A stretch of DNA of 40,927 nucleotides from Marinomonas lutimaris (lineage in GTDB: Bacteria; Pseudomonadota; Gammaproteobacteria; Pseudomonadales; Marinomonadaceae): the NCBI RefSeq assembly GCF_019426345.1, contig NZ_JAHLLW010000027.1, positions 1-40,927 on the forward strand, written 5' to 3'. Positions 19,324 through 28,706 of the stretch are shown here, in pieces (the stretch's first letter is position 1; each line of letters starts with the position of its first letter). The translations under genes were made by a program, and so were the position numbers. The notes beneath the pieces are model-generated. The model was given only the letters and a program-made list of their open reading frames with translations, was not told the origin of the DNA and did no database searches.

Positions 19324-19885
19324 ATGATGTCACACTTGATTGGTTATGCTCGTGTAAGCACCATAGCGCAATCACTGAGTTCACAATTCACTGTCCTAGA
19401 GAGTGCTGGGTTCCAGAAAATATTTTCAGGAAAATATAGCGGTAGTTCAAAGGATAACGATGTTCAGCTTCAATCTCTGATTGATTATATGCGTGATGAC
19501 GATGTCTGTCGTAACATTGCTAGACAGGCTTGGTCGTTCCCTAAAAGCTATTTTGAGAACCATCGATAAAATTCATGAAAAGAATGTCTCCCTTAAAATG
19601 CTGAATGGCTCTTTAGATAATTACCAACGCACAGCTCTATCACAAGCAATGGTTTCACTCATTGGCGTTTTCGCTCAACTAGAACGCGACTTAATTTATG
19701 ATAGAACAAGCGAAGGTCGAGCTGCGGCCATACAAGCCGGTAAGCATATGGGAAGGCCTCCCAAAATCAGCGACAACGAAAGAAAGCAGATACGTAAGCG
19801 CCTCAAAATTGAGAGTATTTCTAAACTGTCACGCGAATTCGAGGTAAGCAGACAAACTATCATGCGAATAAGGGATGAAAAGTAA
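19324..19885 (+). pseudogene. Serine resolvase/invertase, frameshifted
   Basis: The first part (from ATG 19324, HLIGYARVSTIAQSLSSQ) carries the catalytic-serine motif YARVST of small serine recombinases. It continues in frame to DYMRDDDV near 19504. Homology then continues one base out of frame: VVTLLDRLGRSLKAILRTID, FAQLERDLIYDRTSEGR and a C-terminal helix-turn-helix ending at 19885. A one-base insertion or two-base deletion near 19505 explains this. Intact it would be about 185 residues, the usual size for Tn3-type resolvases and Hin/Pin invertases. No slippery heptamer is obvious, so it is probably inactive unless the base is a sequencing error. The stop overlaps the next ATG (TAATG), as in an intact operon. 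Confidence 0.88.
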
Positions 19886-20322
19886 TGGCTAACGGGCAAC
19901 AAAAAGCACAGCAAAACGTCGACTCTTTTGAAGTTTGGAAAGCGACCCAATCAGATGATGATTTTCTTCAAATTGCTTACCGAGGTCAGTTAAAGCGTAG
20001 CGAAATTGCAAAGGCCATTGGTTGTGGAAAGTCGGCGCTGATACAGAACCCTGTTTTAAGAGAAAGTCTTGAGAAACTTGAGACTGAGTTAAGGGCTCGT
20101 GCTGTGTTGCCGCAACTGACAGCTGAGTCTGAAACAGCGAAGTCTAACCCAAAGAAATACGATGCTAGCCAAGCCTCTAGGCAACTGGAGTCTAGAAGGT
20201 TATCTCAATTAGAGGCTGAAAATATCGAACTTAAAGCCAAGGTTAGAGCATTAGAGTCTCGCCTGGAACGCTTCGGTGAGTTGTCTGAAACTCTGTCTGA
20301 GATGGGGTTCATGCCTCGATGA
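19885..20322 (+). CDS. Small island protein, VPA1267-like
   Basis: A 145-residue cytoplasmic protein. The N-terminus (MANGQQKAQQNVDSFEVWKA) and RSEIAKAIGCGKSALIQNP resemble proteins that databases call VPA1267 family, found next to recombinases on gammaproteobacterial islands; this comes from memory and is unverified. The middle looks like a small helix-turn-helix (LKRSEIAKAIGCGKSAL), and residues about 100-140 form a coiled coil (LSQLEAENIELKAKVRALES). It overlaps the resolvase by 1 bp and the helicase gene by 4 bp (ATGA), so the three are one translational unit. DNA binding is an inference. Confidence 0.7.
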   Translation: MANGQQKAQQNVDSFEVWKATQSDDDFLQIAYRGQLKRSEIAKAIGCGKSALIQNPVLRESLEKLETELRARAVLPQLTAESETAKSNPKKYDASQASRQLESRRLSQLEAENIELKAKVRALESRLERFGELSETLSEMGFMPR

Positions 20323-22499
20323 ATAATGCCATTCAAGAAGATCACGTTAGGATAACTAGCATTCCTTATAGTTCTTCTAGTCTAGTTATCTTCACCGGTG
20401 TACCACTGGAAAAAAACTCCTACAAAACTGCTAGCGGTAAATATTTCGTTACTATTAAAGCAAATCCTGAATCAATCCCAGTGCAACCGGCAATTGGGCA
20501 GTATTGGATAGTCAAAGGCGCACGACGCATTGAGAAAGTGGTAACAGGCGATTACGTAATGCTACAGCATATCTATGAAGTACCAGATTATGTTGAATGT
20601 ACTCTGCCAGAGTCAGGAGAACAGCTAATACAGTTCATCGCCAAAGAAAAAGCGTTTAGAGGGATTGGAGAGGTTAAGGCCAGAGCTCTATGGGCGTTGC
20701 TAGGCAACTCTTTCCACTCCACCCTGCAAAATGACACACTTGAAGCCAGAAATCGCCTTAAAGGGGTTTTGAGTGAGGATTCTATTGATGCGCTTTACGA
20801 AGGGTATGAGAAATATAAAAATCTCAAACATACCAACTGGATGACGCTGCGTGGTATTCCAGCTTCAATTCAACAACGACTGCTCAAGTTCCATGATGAC
20901 AAATCTGTCGACGCAATACAGGACAACCCTTACCTACTATGTGGATTCGGAATGTACTTTGATGATGTTGAAGGCCTTATTAAAAATTGGACTTTTGAAA
21001 TTGCGGCTGATGATCAGAGACGACTTAGTGCAGCCCTAGAATTTGCCCTACGAAAGCAAGTTGAAAAAGGGCATACCTATACCAAGCGTGAAGACCTAGT
21101 ACCTGTACTGAACAAATTACTGAAGAACAACGATTTGGTCGCAAGCGCATGCAAAGCAGGACACGATAAAGCTCAATTTCTGCTGAATAATGACACTCTG
21201 ACGTATCACCCAACCGCTCAACTATTAATGGAATCTACCGTTGCCAAACGCCTGTTAACAATGGCTGACATTGACGGTTTGTATGACCGAAAAACCAGTC
21301 AAGCTTATCGTGCGGCCCTCAAAGAACTACCTTATGATCTAACAGCCAAGCAAAAAGAAGCAGTGGGAGCATGTTTAGATAATGCTGTAGCCTGTATAAC
21401 CGGAGGGGCTGGAACAGGTAAGACGACAGTGCTCAGAACAGCGCTTAGAGCCTTTAGTTTAATGGGTTATTCAATTCATGCCGTTGCACTAAGTGGTCGA
21501 GCTGCAATGCGTCTACATGAGTCTATTGGCTTCACGACGATGACTATTGCTGGCTTTTTGAGAAACCCACCATTGGACAGCACAGGTAGCGATAAAAACC
21601 TATTGGTAATTGATGAAGCAAGCATGGTTGATTTACCGACCATGTATCGGATCGTTACGCATATACACCCATCTGTACGGATCGTATTAACGGGCGACCC
21701 GGATCAACTGCCGCCTATTGGGTGCGGAAAAGTATTGGCTGATATCGTTCACTCAAAACGAATAGCAAACACCATGCTGGATATTGTGAAGCGTCAAGAA
21801 GGAAGTACTGGAATCCCTGAGTACTCAAAGCTTATTAATCAGGGAGAGATTCCTCCGAAACTTTCTACCGCCTCTATATTCTTCCATGAGGCTAATAGAA
21901 GCGATATAACTGATAGATGTTGCCTTCTGTATCGTGAAAGCCCTGATAATAGTCGTATTATTGCGCCTACTAGAAACATGGTCTCTGATATAAATAACAA
22001 AGTTCAATCGGCAGTAAATAGTCATGGCCAAATGCTTAGATTCACCATGTACTCTGAAGAGTTCTTCTTAAAGCTACGACTAAATGATGCTGTTTTGTTT
22101 ACGAAGAACCTTTATCACAGAGGCATCCAGAATGGCAGCCTTGGCGTTCTTAGTGGCGTTGAGCCAGAACAGGATGACTCAGATGAGTTGACTGAAACAT
22201 ACTTTGGTGATGTGACACTTGATACGGGTGACAGGATAAAAATCACACAAGACGTCTTGGATTGCATGGAGCTGGGTTACGCCATCACCCTACATAAGGC
22301 TCAAGGCTCACAATTTCCACGAGTGATCATTGCATTGCATAAAGGCAGAATAGTCGATCGTGCATGGCTGTATACAGCCATTACCCGTGCAGAGAGTGAA
22401 ATACATATCGTAGGAAGTCAGGAAGATTTCATTGCAATTACAGAGGCCAGTAGCAACGCGAGTCGAAGAAATAGCTACCTTCTTAATTTGCTAATTTGA
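20319..22499 (+). CDS. RecD2-like ATP-dependent DNA helicase
   Basis: A 726-residue SF1B helicase. An N-terminal OB-like part precedes a helix-hairpin-helix region (residues about 100-210, e.g. KAFRGIGEVKARALWALLG) as in RecD2. The motor follows: Walker A GGAGTGKTT with Lys368, Walker B VIDEAS with Asp432-Glu433, motif III LTGDPDQLPPIGCGKVLAD, and the C-terminal motifs GYAITLHKAQGSQFP and YTAITRAESEI. It has all motor residues and should unwind DNA with 5'-3' polarity by family analogy. It overlaps the upstream small gene by 4 bp and is probably part of the island's mobility or maintenance core rather than cargo. Its 3' end is duplicated in decayed form at 30970-31353. Confidence 0.9.
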   Translation: MNNAIQEDHVRITSIPYSSSSLVIFTGVPLEKNSYKTASGKYFVTIKANPESIPVQPAIGQYWIVKGARRIEKVVTGDYVMLQHIYEVPDYVECTLPESGEQLIQFIAKEKAFRGIGEVKARALWALLGNSFHSTLQNDTLEARNRLKGVLSEDSIDALYEGYEKYKNLKHTNWMTLRGIPASIQQRLLKFHDDKSVDAIQDNPYLLCGFGMYFDDVEGLIKNWTFEIAADDQRRLSAALEFALRKQVEKGHTYTKREDLVPVLNKLLKNNDLVASACKAGHDKAQFLLNNDTLTYHPTAQLLMESTVAKRLLTMADIDGLYDRKTSQAYRAALKELPYDLTAKQKEAVGACLDNAVACITGGAGTGKTTVLRTALRAFSLMGYSIHAVALSGRAAMRLHESIGFTTMTIAGFLRNPPLDSTGSDKNLLVIDEASMVDLPTMYRIVTHIHPSVRIVLTGDPDQLPPIGCGKVLADIVHSKRIANTMLDIVKRQEGSTGIPEYSKLINQGEIPPKLSTASIFFHEANRSDITDRCCLLYRESPDNSRIIAPTRNMVSDINNKVQSAVNSHGQMLRFTMYSEEFFLKLRLNDAVLFTKNLYHRGIQNGSLGVLSGVEPEQDDSDELTETYFGDVTLDTGDRIKITQDVLDCMELGYAITLHKAQGSQFPRVIIALHKGRIVDRAWLYTAITRAESEIHIVGSQEDFIAITEASSNASRRNSYLLNLLI

Positions 22500-22525
22500 G
22501 TTTATAAATACATCCGATGGGGCTA
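22131..22525 (+). repeat. Direct repeat copy A: 3' end of the RecD-like gene plus flank
   Basis: This segment, from AATGGCAGCC to CGATGGGGCTA just after the stop codon, recurs in the same orientation at 30970-31353 with many substitutions and small deletions. The homology ends at the same point after the stop codon in both places, immediately before new cargo begins. Confidence 0.9.
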
Positions 22526-22588
22526 GGATGGACTTTCTATGCTTTACTAGATCACATTTCAACTGAAAATATAAGAATCGAGGTTAAC

Positions 22589-24859
22589 ATGGAGTTTTGG
22601 CTATTAATTGGAATCGTAGTAGTGTTTTTCTACATCACCAAAAAAAAAGGAACCTCCTCAAAACAAAAAAGCCAGAGTAATAGACTAAGCTCCGAAAATG
22701 ACATTAACGTAACTATAACAACTAGTAATCGAGTGGTCGCAAAAAGCAATCATGACGACGACGATCTAGCTACCTTTAGTATTTCTTATGGTTATGAAGA
22801 AGAAAAAAGCAAAAACAAAACTTCAGGAAAATGGGTAAAACCAGATGAATCCATCACCATAAATGGACAACTGTTTACTAAAGGTAATTTTTATTTTGGT
22901 GGACAGCTTAATTCATTAGATGGTTATGGAACGGAAGCCTCATTAGTTGATGATTCGCTAAAAATTGAACATCAGCTGTCAAGTTATGAGGATGAAAGCT
23001 TAGGCTATTGGCCTAAATTCATCTCACTTACTCCTAAAGGGCGTGGAGCTTTCCTCAACTGGTTATCCGGTAATAGAAGTGATCCAGATACTCCTTTAGG
23101 TTATGTATTTATTTATTTCTATGGCATCGAAAGACGAATTACTGTTGATTCAATTAAGCAGACCGTAGATGACGCAGAATTTAAGTCTTTGTTTAACGAA
23201 ATACTACGTTTAAAAAGCATTTACGGTAGTAGCCGATCTTTTTCAAATTATGCCACACGTCTATTGGAACTCATGTGTCTACTACGCCCTAAAGTAGTAT
23301 CACATCCAGAACTTGAAAAAAGCCCACAAAGAGATTCTCTTCTATTTAAACATCGCTTAGCCACTACAGTAAGTGAAGGAACGCCTGTTCCCGCTGAACT
23401 GGCATTGGCATGGATTCGATTTTATCCAGATTATAATCTGAAGAAACCGGCACGGCGCTGTGACTATGAATTTAGTCGGATGTTTGAACTACGTTATACA
23501 AAAAAATATGGAAACGGTGTTATTGTTAAACCTAATAAGACACGACTAAAGATTGAGTATTATCCAGCAAGTTCTTCCTTACGTGGCGTATCATTCCCTC
23601 AACAAGATCTTCCTGACCCAAGTAATTTGAAAGGTCCTGTAAATAAGCTGATTGCCCTAGCAGATGAATGTACGACCGAATTAGAAGCGTATAGTCGTTA
23701 CCTTGCTAAACCAACCACGTCTCGCACTGATATTGAAGCTGTATTGTTACTGCCTGATGATCTTAGTGATTTAGGTGCGGAGTTAGGGTTGGGAGAATTT
23801 CAAAAATGGGCAGATGATGCTATTTCAACAAAAAAAGGGTTGGTAGATGTTGAGGAGTTCTGGACATATACTAAATCGCCTTTGCCTTCCAAGATCAACA
23901 AAAAGGAAGCTGAACTAATTCAGAACCTTGCTCAAAAAGCCGGATATGGCATCGCTCCTGATACTCGTTACCATCATTCGAAGACGAGTGCAGATGGAAA
24001 GCTGGTTCTATTTCCTGAAGGACACGGCAAATACTTTGAACCATCCAAGGCTTATAGTGAAGTAGGTATGGCACTTCGTTTAGGGGCAATGGTTGCCGCT
24101 ATTGATTCGCATGTAGATCAGGCGGAATTAAATTTATTAACACAGCTTATTGATCACAGTACCAATCTATCACCTACCGAAAAACAATCACTACACGCCT
24201 ACTTAGTTTGGAGGCTCAATACGCCTTCAAATATCACAGGTTTGAAAGCGAGACTGGAAATATTAGGTAAAACAGAAAAAGCAGCGGTTAGTCGCATACT
24301 TGTTGGTGTGGCGATGGCCGATGGAAAAATAGACCCAGAAGAAATCAAACAGCTTGAAAAACTTTATACCTTGCTAGGTCTTGATAAAGCCCTTGTTACA
24401 GGTGACATTCATGGAATGTCATCAAGTAAAGGTGGTTTACAATCTTCAAGCTCTCCGTCAGAAACAACTTCGTCAGCTCTTACTTCGTTCCAGTTAGATG
24501 AAAATATCCTAGCGATTCATGAATCAGAAACCAAAGATGTGCAAAGCATGTTAGGTGCAATATTTGTGGAAGACGAATCTACAGGAGAGTCCGATGACTC
24601 AACTGACGATAGCTTTAATATAGAGGAAGAAGCCGGAATTGATAAACAGCATTATGCCTTGTTTGAAAGCCTGATACGGAAAGATAAATGGTCTCGTGAC
24701 GAAGTGGAATCGCTATGCGGAGATTTAGGTCTTATGGTTGGCGGAGCATTGGAAACTATTAATGACTGGTCTTTTGATAAAGTGGATGCAGCTGTACTTG
24801 AAGATGATGGTGATGCTATTTATGTTGATCAGGAAATCGTAGCAGAGATAGAAGGTTAA
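22589..24859 (+). CDS. TerB_N/TerB/TerB_C domain protein
   Basis: A 756-residue protein with one N-terminal membrane helix (MEFWLLIGIVVVFFYITKKK). A TerB_N domain follows, with the signature LGYWPKFISLTPKGRGAFLN, WLSG and GYVFIYFYGIERR. A helical TerB domain lies at about 490-600 (LRLGAMVAAIDSHVDQAE; VGVAMADGKIDPEEIKQL, an acidic possible metal site). A TerB_C-like end follows an acidic linker. TerB proteins are thought to act as membrane-linked metal-dependent scaffolds or sensors. The start at 22589 has GAGG upstream and begins the membrane helix; the 24-codon extension to 22517 lies partly in the duplicated repeat. It is the first gene of an operon with an ATPase and a helicase, 4 bp before the next start. 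Confidence 0.88.
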   Translation: MEFWLLIGIVVVFFYITKKKGTSSKQKSQSNRLSSENDINVTITTSNRVVAKSNHDDDDLATFSISYGYEEEKSKNKTSGKWVKPDESITINGQLFTKGNFYFGGQLNSLDGYGTEASLVDDSLKIEHQLSSYEDESLGYWPKFISLTPKGRGAFLNWLSGNRSDPDTPLGYVFIYFYGIERRITVDSIKQTVDDAEFKSLFNEILRLKSIYGSSRSFSNYATRLLELMCLLRPKVVSHPELEKSPQRDSLLFKHRLATTVSEGTPVPAELALAWIRFYPDYNLKKPARRCDYEFSRMFELRYTKKYGNGVIVKPNKTRLKIEYYPASSSLRGVSFPQQDLPDPSNLKGPVNKLIALADECTTELEAYSRYLAKPTTSRTDIEAVLLLPDDLSDLGAELGLGEFQKWADDAISTKKGLVDVEEFWTYTKSPLPSKINKKEAELIQNLAQKAGYGIAPDTRYHHSKTSADGKLVLFPEGHGKYFEPSKAYSEVGMALRLGAMVAAIDSHVDQAELNLLTQLIDHSTNLSPTEKQSLHAYLVWRLNTPSNITGLKARLEILGKTEKAAVSRILVGVAMADGKIDPEEIKQLEKLYTLLGLDKALVTGDIHGMSSSKGGLQSSSSPSETTSSALTSFQLDENILAIHESETKDVQSMLGAIFVEDESTGESDDSTDDSFNIEEEAGIDKQHYALFESLIRKDKWSRDEVESLCGDLGLMVGGALETINDWSFDKVDAAVLEDDGDAIYVDQEIVAEIEG

Positions 24860-24863
24860 ACTT

Positions 24864-26189
24864 ATGGAAAAACGTATCCGGTTAAAAGAACGTGACGCAA
24901 TAATTCAATCACTGAAATCGGGGGTGACTCCCAAAATTGGGATTCAGCATATTCAGGTAGGTAGAAGCAATGAAGTCAAAGCGTTGTATAAGGATATTGA
25001 AAGAATCTCTCAGGGTGGCGCAGCATTCAGACTTATCATTGGTGATTATGGCTCAGGGAAAACTTTTTTCTTAAGCGTAGTGCGTTCCATTGCTCTTGAA
25101 AAGAAGCTGGTTACAGTCAATGCAGATCTTTCACCGGATCGACGAGTACATGCTTCTTCAGGTCAGGCACGGAACCTGTATTCTGAGCTCATGAAGAACC
25201 TAGCAACCCGTAATAAACCGGATGGAAATGCATTAGCCAGTGTTGTAGAGCGGTTTGTAACTCAGGCTCGTAAAGAAGCAGATGAAAAAGATATCAGCGT
25301 TTCAACAGTAATACATCAAAAGTTAGCCTCTTTGTCAGAACTGGTTGGCGGGTATGATTTTGCAAAAGTCATTGATGCTTACTGGAACGGTCATGAGCAA
25401 GATAATGATGAGTTAAAATCAAATGCTATTCGTTGGTTGCGAGCTGAATACACCACTAAGACAGATGCGAGAAGGGATCTTGATGTCAGAACGATTATTT
25501 CTGACAATTCTTTTTATGATGCTTTAAAACTTATGAGCCTATTTGTACGTCAGGCTGGCTATGAAGGCTTACTTGTTAATCTAGATGAGATGGTTAACCT
25601 TTACAAATTAAGCAGTACACAAGCGCGTACATCCAACTATGAGCAGATTCTACGAATGCTAAATGACTGCCTTCAAGGCTCAGCTGAATATCTAGGTTTT
25701 TTATTGGGTGGAACTCCGGAGTTCTTATTAGATCCTCGTAGAGGACTATATAGCTATGATGCATTACAATCCCGTTTAGCTGAAAACAGCTTTGCAAAGC
25801 GAGCAGGTGTGATTGATTACTCCTCCCCAGCACTTCACCTATCGAGTTTAACTCCAGAAGAACTTTATATTCTTCTGAAGAACTTACGCCATGTTTTTGC
25901 TGAAGGTGATACTTCTAAATACCTTGTTCCAGATGATGCTCTCAAGTCATTTCTACAGCATTGTAGCCAGACTATCGGAGATGCTTATTTTCGAACGCCG
26001 AGAAATACTATCAAAGCGTTTTTAGATATGTTGGCCGTACTAGAGCAAAACCCTTCTATGCAATGGTCGCAGTTAGTTCAATCTATTGCTATTGAGGAAG
26101 ATCATCCAAGTAATACAGATGAAATTTTTGTAGACGAAGGAGCTGGAGAAACAACGAAATCTGATGGACTAGCTGATTTCAAATTATGA
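24864..26189 (+). CDS. BrxD-like P-loop ATPase (DUF2791 family)
   Basis: A 441-residue AAA-type ATPase. Walker A is GDYGSGKT at residues 60-67 and Walker B LLVNLDEM with Asp241-Glu242. The opening (QVGRSNEVKALYKDIERISQ) and overall layout match the DUF2791/BrxC-BrxD ATPases of BREX and related phage-defence loci. A sensor-like region LLGGTPEFLLDPRRGLYSYD follows. The C-terminus is acidic. The gene overlaps the downstream helicase by 4 bp (ATGA), so the two products are probably made in equal amounts and act together. No other BREX genes are present, so this is a separate system using the same ATPase-helicase pair. Confidence 0.87.
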   Translation: MEKRIRLKERDAIIQSLKSGVTPKIGIQHIQVGRSNEVKALYKDIERISQGGAAFRLIIGDYGSGKTFFLSVVRSIALEKKLVTVNADLSPDRRVHASSGQARNLYSELMKNLATRNKPDGNALASVVERFVTQARKEADEKDISVSTVIHQKLASLSELVGGYDFAKVIDAYWNGHEQDNDELKSNAIRWLRAEYTTKTDARRDLDVRTIISDNSFYDALKLMSLFVRQAGYEGLLVNLDEMVNLYKLSSTQARTSNYEQILRMLNDCLQGSAEYLGFLLGGTPEFLLDPRRGLYSYDALQSRLAENSFAKRAGVIDYSSPALHLSSLTPEELYILLKNLRHVFAEGDTSKYLVPDDALKSFLQHCSQTIGDAYFRTPRNTIKAFLDMLAVLEQNPSMQWSQLVQSIAIEEDHPSNTDEIFVDEGAGETTKSDGLADFKL

Positions 26190-28390
26190 CAGATGAATAT
26201 CAACTTCTTGATAAGCGTGTACAGAAATGGTTGTTTAACCAAGGGTGGCCTGATTTAAGAGAAATCCAAAAACGGGCAATCATACCGATTCTAGCTTGTG
26301 ATAAAGATGTGCTAATTAGCGCATCAACAGCGGCAGGTAAAACAGAAGCTTTTTTTCTACCAGCATGTAGTGCAATTGCTGAAGAGAAAAGCGGCTTTGG
26401 TATTTTGTATATCAGCCCTTTAAAAGCACTGATTAACGATCAATACCGCAGGCTCGAGAGTTTAAGCGAAATGTTGGATTTGCAAGTTACGCCGTGGCAT
26501 GGTGATAGTCTTCAGTCCAAAAAGAAGAAAGCCAGAAACAATCCTTCTGGTATTCTGTTAATTACCCCAGAATCCTTAGAGTCACTGTTAGTCAGAGAGC
26601 CTGGATGGGTAAAACAATCCTTCACATCCCTTAAATATATTGTTATTGATGAATTTCATGCGTTTATCGGAACAGAGCGAGGTCAGCAATTACTTTCTCT
26701 GCTTACTCGCCTAGAGCATCTTATAGGTCGAATTACTAATCCTATTCCACGGGTTGCTTTAAGTGCGACACTAGGAGAGCTTGAAAAAGTACCTCTTTCT
26801 CTTAGGCCGAATAAAAGTCTGCCTTGTGAAACTATTACTAGTAGTCAGCACCAAAGCACTATTAAAGTTCAGGTTAAAGGATATTTAGAACCTGTAGATA
26901 TTATGGCTGATGATACATGTACCTCATCAGAACAGCAGATTTGCAAGGAAATATTTAGGCTCTGTAGAGGCGACTCACATCTGGTATTTGCCAATAGCCG
27001 CAGTCGTACAGAGAGCATTGCTGCACAGTTAAGTGATTTATGTGAGCAACAAGTTGTACCGAATGAGTTTTTCCCACACCACGGCTCATTAGCTAAAGAA
27101 CTCAGAGAAGATTTAGAAGCCAGATTGCAAAAGGAAGCTCTTCCTACTACAGCTATTTGTACTATGACTTTAGAGCTAGGTATCGACATTGGGAAAGTGA
27201 GTTCTGTCATTCAGGTTACTGCTCCACATTCAGTATCAAGCTTACGTCAGCGGTTAGGTCGATCCGGTAGAAGAAATACCCCTTCCATTTTACGAATGTT
27301 TATCGCAGAAAATGAACTGAGTGATAAATCTAATATAGTAGATGGTCTTAGGTTAGAGCTTGTTCAATCACTAGCAATGATACGCTTATTAATTGTAGAT
27401 AACTGGTTTGAACCAGCAGATACAAAGCAAATGCATTTTTCTACATTTTTACACCAGATTCTAGCTGTCATTGCTCAATGGGGAAGCGTCAGAGCAGACC
27501 AGCTTTATTCTTTATTATGTGAGCAAGGATCATTCAAAGAAATATCAATTCAGCACTTTAAACAACTCTTGTCCCATATGGGGACCGTCCAACTAATACA
27601 GCAACTTAATAGCGGTGAATTGGTTTTAGGGATTGAGGGTGAGCGCCTTACCAATTCCTATACTTTCTATGCTGTTTTTAAAACACCAGAGGAATTCCGT
27701 ATCGTTGCCGGAAGTAAAACTCTAGGAACGTTACCAGTTGATTCACTAATTTTAAAAGGTCAGCACATCATATTTGGTGGTCGTAGATGGAAGGTAACTG
27801 ATATTGATGATGAAAAGAAAGTAATCTATGTGACTTCTACTAAAGGTGGTAAACCTCCAAAATTTAACGGTAGCGGCATGTCGATTCATGACAGAGTTCG
27901 ACAAGAGATGTTAAGAATCTATTGCTCTGGTGACTATCGTATTGAAGTTGGTAATCAGAAAATAGATTTTGTGGATAAGATCGGAAGTCAGTTATTTCAA
28001 GAAGGAGCGTATTTTTTCAAAGAAGCCAATCTTGAAAATCAGCCCATATATCAAAGTGGTAAGCACTGTTATATTTTTTCATGGATGGGCGATAAAGTAG
28101 TTAATACTCTTACTATTTTGCTAATTAAAAGCGGGTATGTATACAGTAATTTTGCTGGTGTTATCGAAGTTCAGAATGCGAGTCTCGATGCCTTAAAGGA
28201 TTACTTTATGGATATCATAATAGATGGGGTGCCTGATGAAACAGAGTTGGCTAAAATACTTTCATTACAACAAAAAATGATTGAAAAGTATGACGATTAT
28301 TTGCCTGAAGATTTGTTAAACGCAGGGTACGGAAGAAAAGCGTTTGATTCGAAGGCCACTAAAGAATGGATATCAGGTTTACTAACTTAG
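26186..28390 (+). CDS. Lhr/BrxHI-like SF2 DEAD/DEAH helicase
   Basis: A 734-residue superfamily 2 helicase. Motif I ASTAAGKT lies at 46-53, motif II DEFH at 155-158, motif III SATL near 197, and motif VI QRLGRSGRR at 355-363. The upstream Q-motif-like DLREIQKRAI is present. The remaining C-terminal half has winged-helix and Lhr-core-like character (GGRRWKVTDIDDEKKVIYVT). The order resembles BrxHI of type 2 BREX and other Lhr-family helicases. It presumably unwinds or remodels nucleic acid with the upstream BrxD-like ATPase, with TerB as a third partner. It is the last gene of the operon and is followed by hairpins and a terminator. Confidence 0.87.
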   Translation: MTDEYQLLDKRVQKWLFNQGWPDLREIQKRAIIPILACDKDVLISASTAAGKTEAFFLPACSAIAEEKSGFGILYISPLKALINDQYRRLESLSEMLDLQVTPWHGDSLQSKKKKARNNPSGILLITPESLESLLVREPGWVKQSFTSLKYIVIDEFHAFIGTERGQQLLSLLTRLEHLIGRITNPIPRVALSATLGELEKVPLSLRPNKSLPCETITSSQHQSTIKVQVKGYLEPVDIMADDTCTSSEQQICKEIFRLCRGDSHLVFANSRSRTESIAAQLSDLCEQQVVPNEFFPHHGSLAKELREDLEARLQKEALPTTAICTMTLELGIDIGKVSSVIQVTAPHSVSSLRQRLGRSGRRNTPSILRMFIAENELSDKSNIVDGLRLELVQSLAMIRLLIVDNWFEPADTKQMHFSTFLHQILAVIAQWGSVRADQLYSLLCEQGSFKEISIQHFKQLLSHMGTVQLIQQLNSGELVLGIEGERLTNSYTFYAVFKTPEEFRIVAGSKTLGTLPVDSLILKGQHIIFGGRRWKVTDIDDEKKVIYVTSTKGGKPPKFNGSGMSIHDRVRQEMLRIYCSGDYRIEVGNQKIDFVDKIGSQLFQEGAYFFKEANLENQPIYQSGKHCYIFSWMGDKVVNTLTILLIKSGYVYSNFAGVIEVQNASLDALKDYFMDIIIDGVPDETELAKILSLQQKMIEKYDDYLPEDLLNAGYGRKAFDSKATKEWISGLLT

Positions 28391-28501
28391 TTGTATTAGT
28401 CTCCCTTTTCTAAGTCATCAGCTTGCCTGCTACATCAACCATTCAGACCTAGCTTTGGTATGACTAAACTTAAAATCCTCCAATACTTGAAATACATTGG
28501 A

Positions 28502-28530
28502 AGTTAATCATGCTTATAGCTTGATTAACT
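28502..28530. repeat. Inverted repeat downstream of the helicase operon
   Basis: AGTTAATCA and TGATTAACT, an exact 9-bp inverted repeat with an 11-nt loop. No T run follows, so it is not a canonical terminator. Confidence 0.7.
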
Positions 28531-28561
28531 CGATACTATTTCCCCAGAACCCTAAGCTAAG

Positions 28562-28591
28562 CTATCCTCAATTTTACAGAATTGAGGATAG
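28562..28591. repeat. Long perfect inverted repeat
   Basis: CTATCCTCAATT and AATTGAGGATAG, 12 bp perfect with a TTACAG loop. This is a strong hairpin without a T tail on either strand. It may protect the 3' end of the helicase transcript or be a protein site. Confidence 0.75.
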
Positions 28592-28632
28592 TTGTAATTT
28601 ACCATAAATGGCTGATATTCCTCACTACCCCC

Positions 28633-28664
28633 CTGCAGTTACAAAAGCTAGACTGCGGTTTTTA
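28633..28664 (+). terminator. Rho-independent terminator of the TerB-ATPase-helicase operon
   Basis: CTGCAGT and ACTGCGG form a 7-bp stem (one U-G pair) with a 12-nt loop, followed by TTTTTAT. It is the first hairpin with a T tail after the helicase gene. Confidence 0.65.
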
Positions 28665-28706
28665 TACTTTCTACCATAAAAAAGCATAGCCCCTCCCAAC
28701 TTAGCA

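Noticed and set aside
19324..19885. Programmed frameshifting in the resolvase gene
   Set aside because: No slippery heptamer followed by a stable stem was seen at the junction near 19505, so simple mutation or sequencing error is more likely.
22589..28390. A BREX system
   Set aside because: Only BrxD-like and BrxHI-like proteins are present. No PglX methylase, PglZ, BrxA, BrxB, BrxC or BrxL is in the window.
28502..28591. attC sites or a CRISPR array in the hairpin-rich gap
   Set aside because: The arms lack GTTRRRY/RYYYAAC cores, and the repeats are inverted and different from each other, with no regularly spaced direct repeats.
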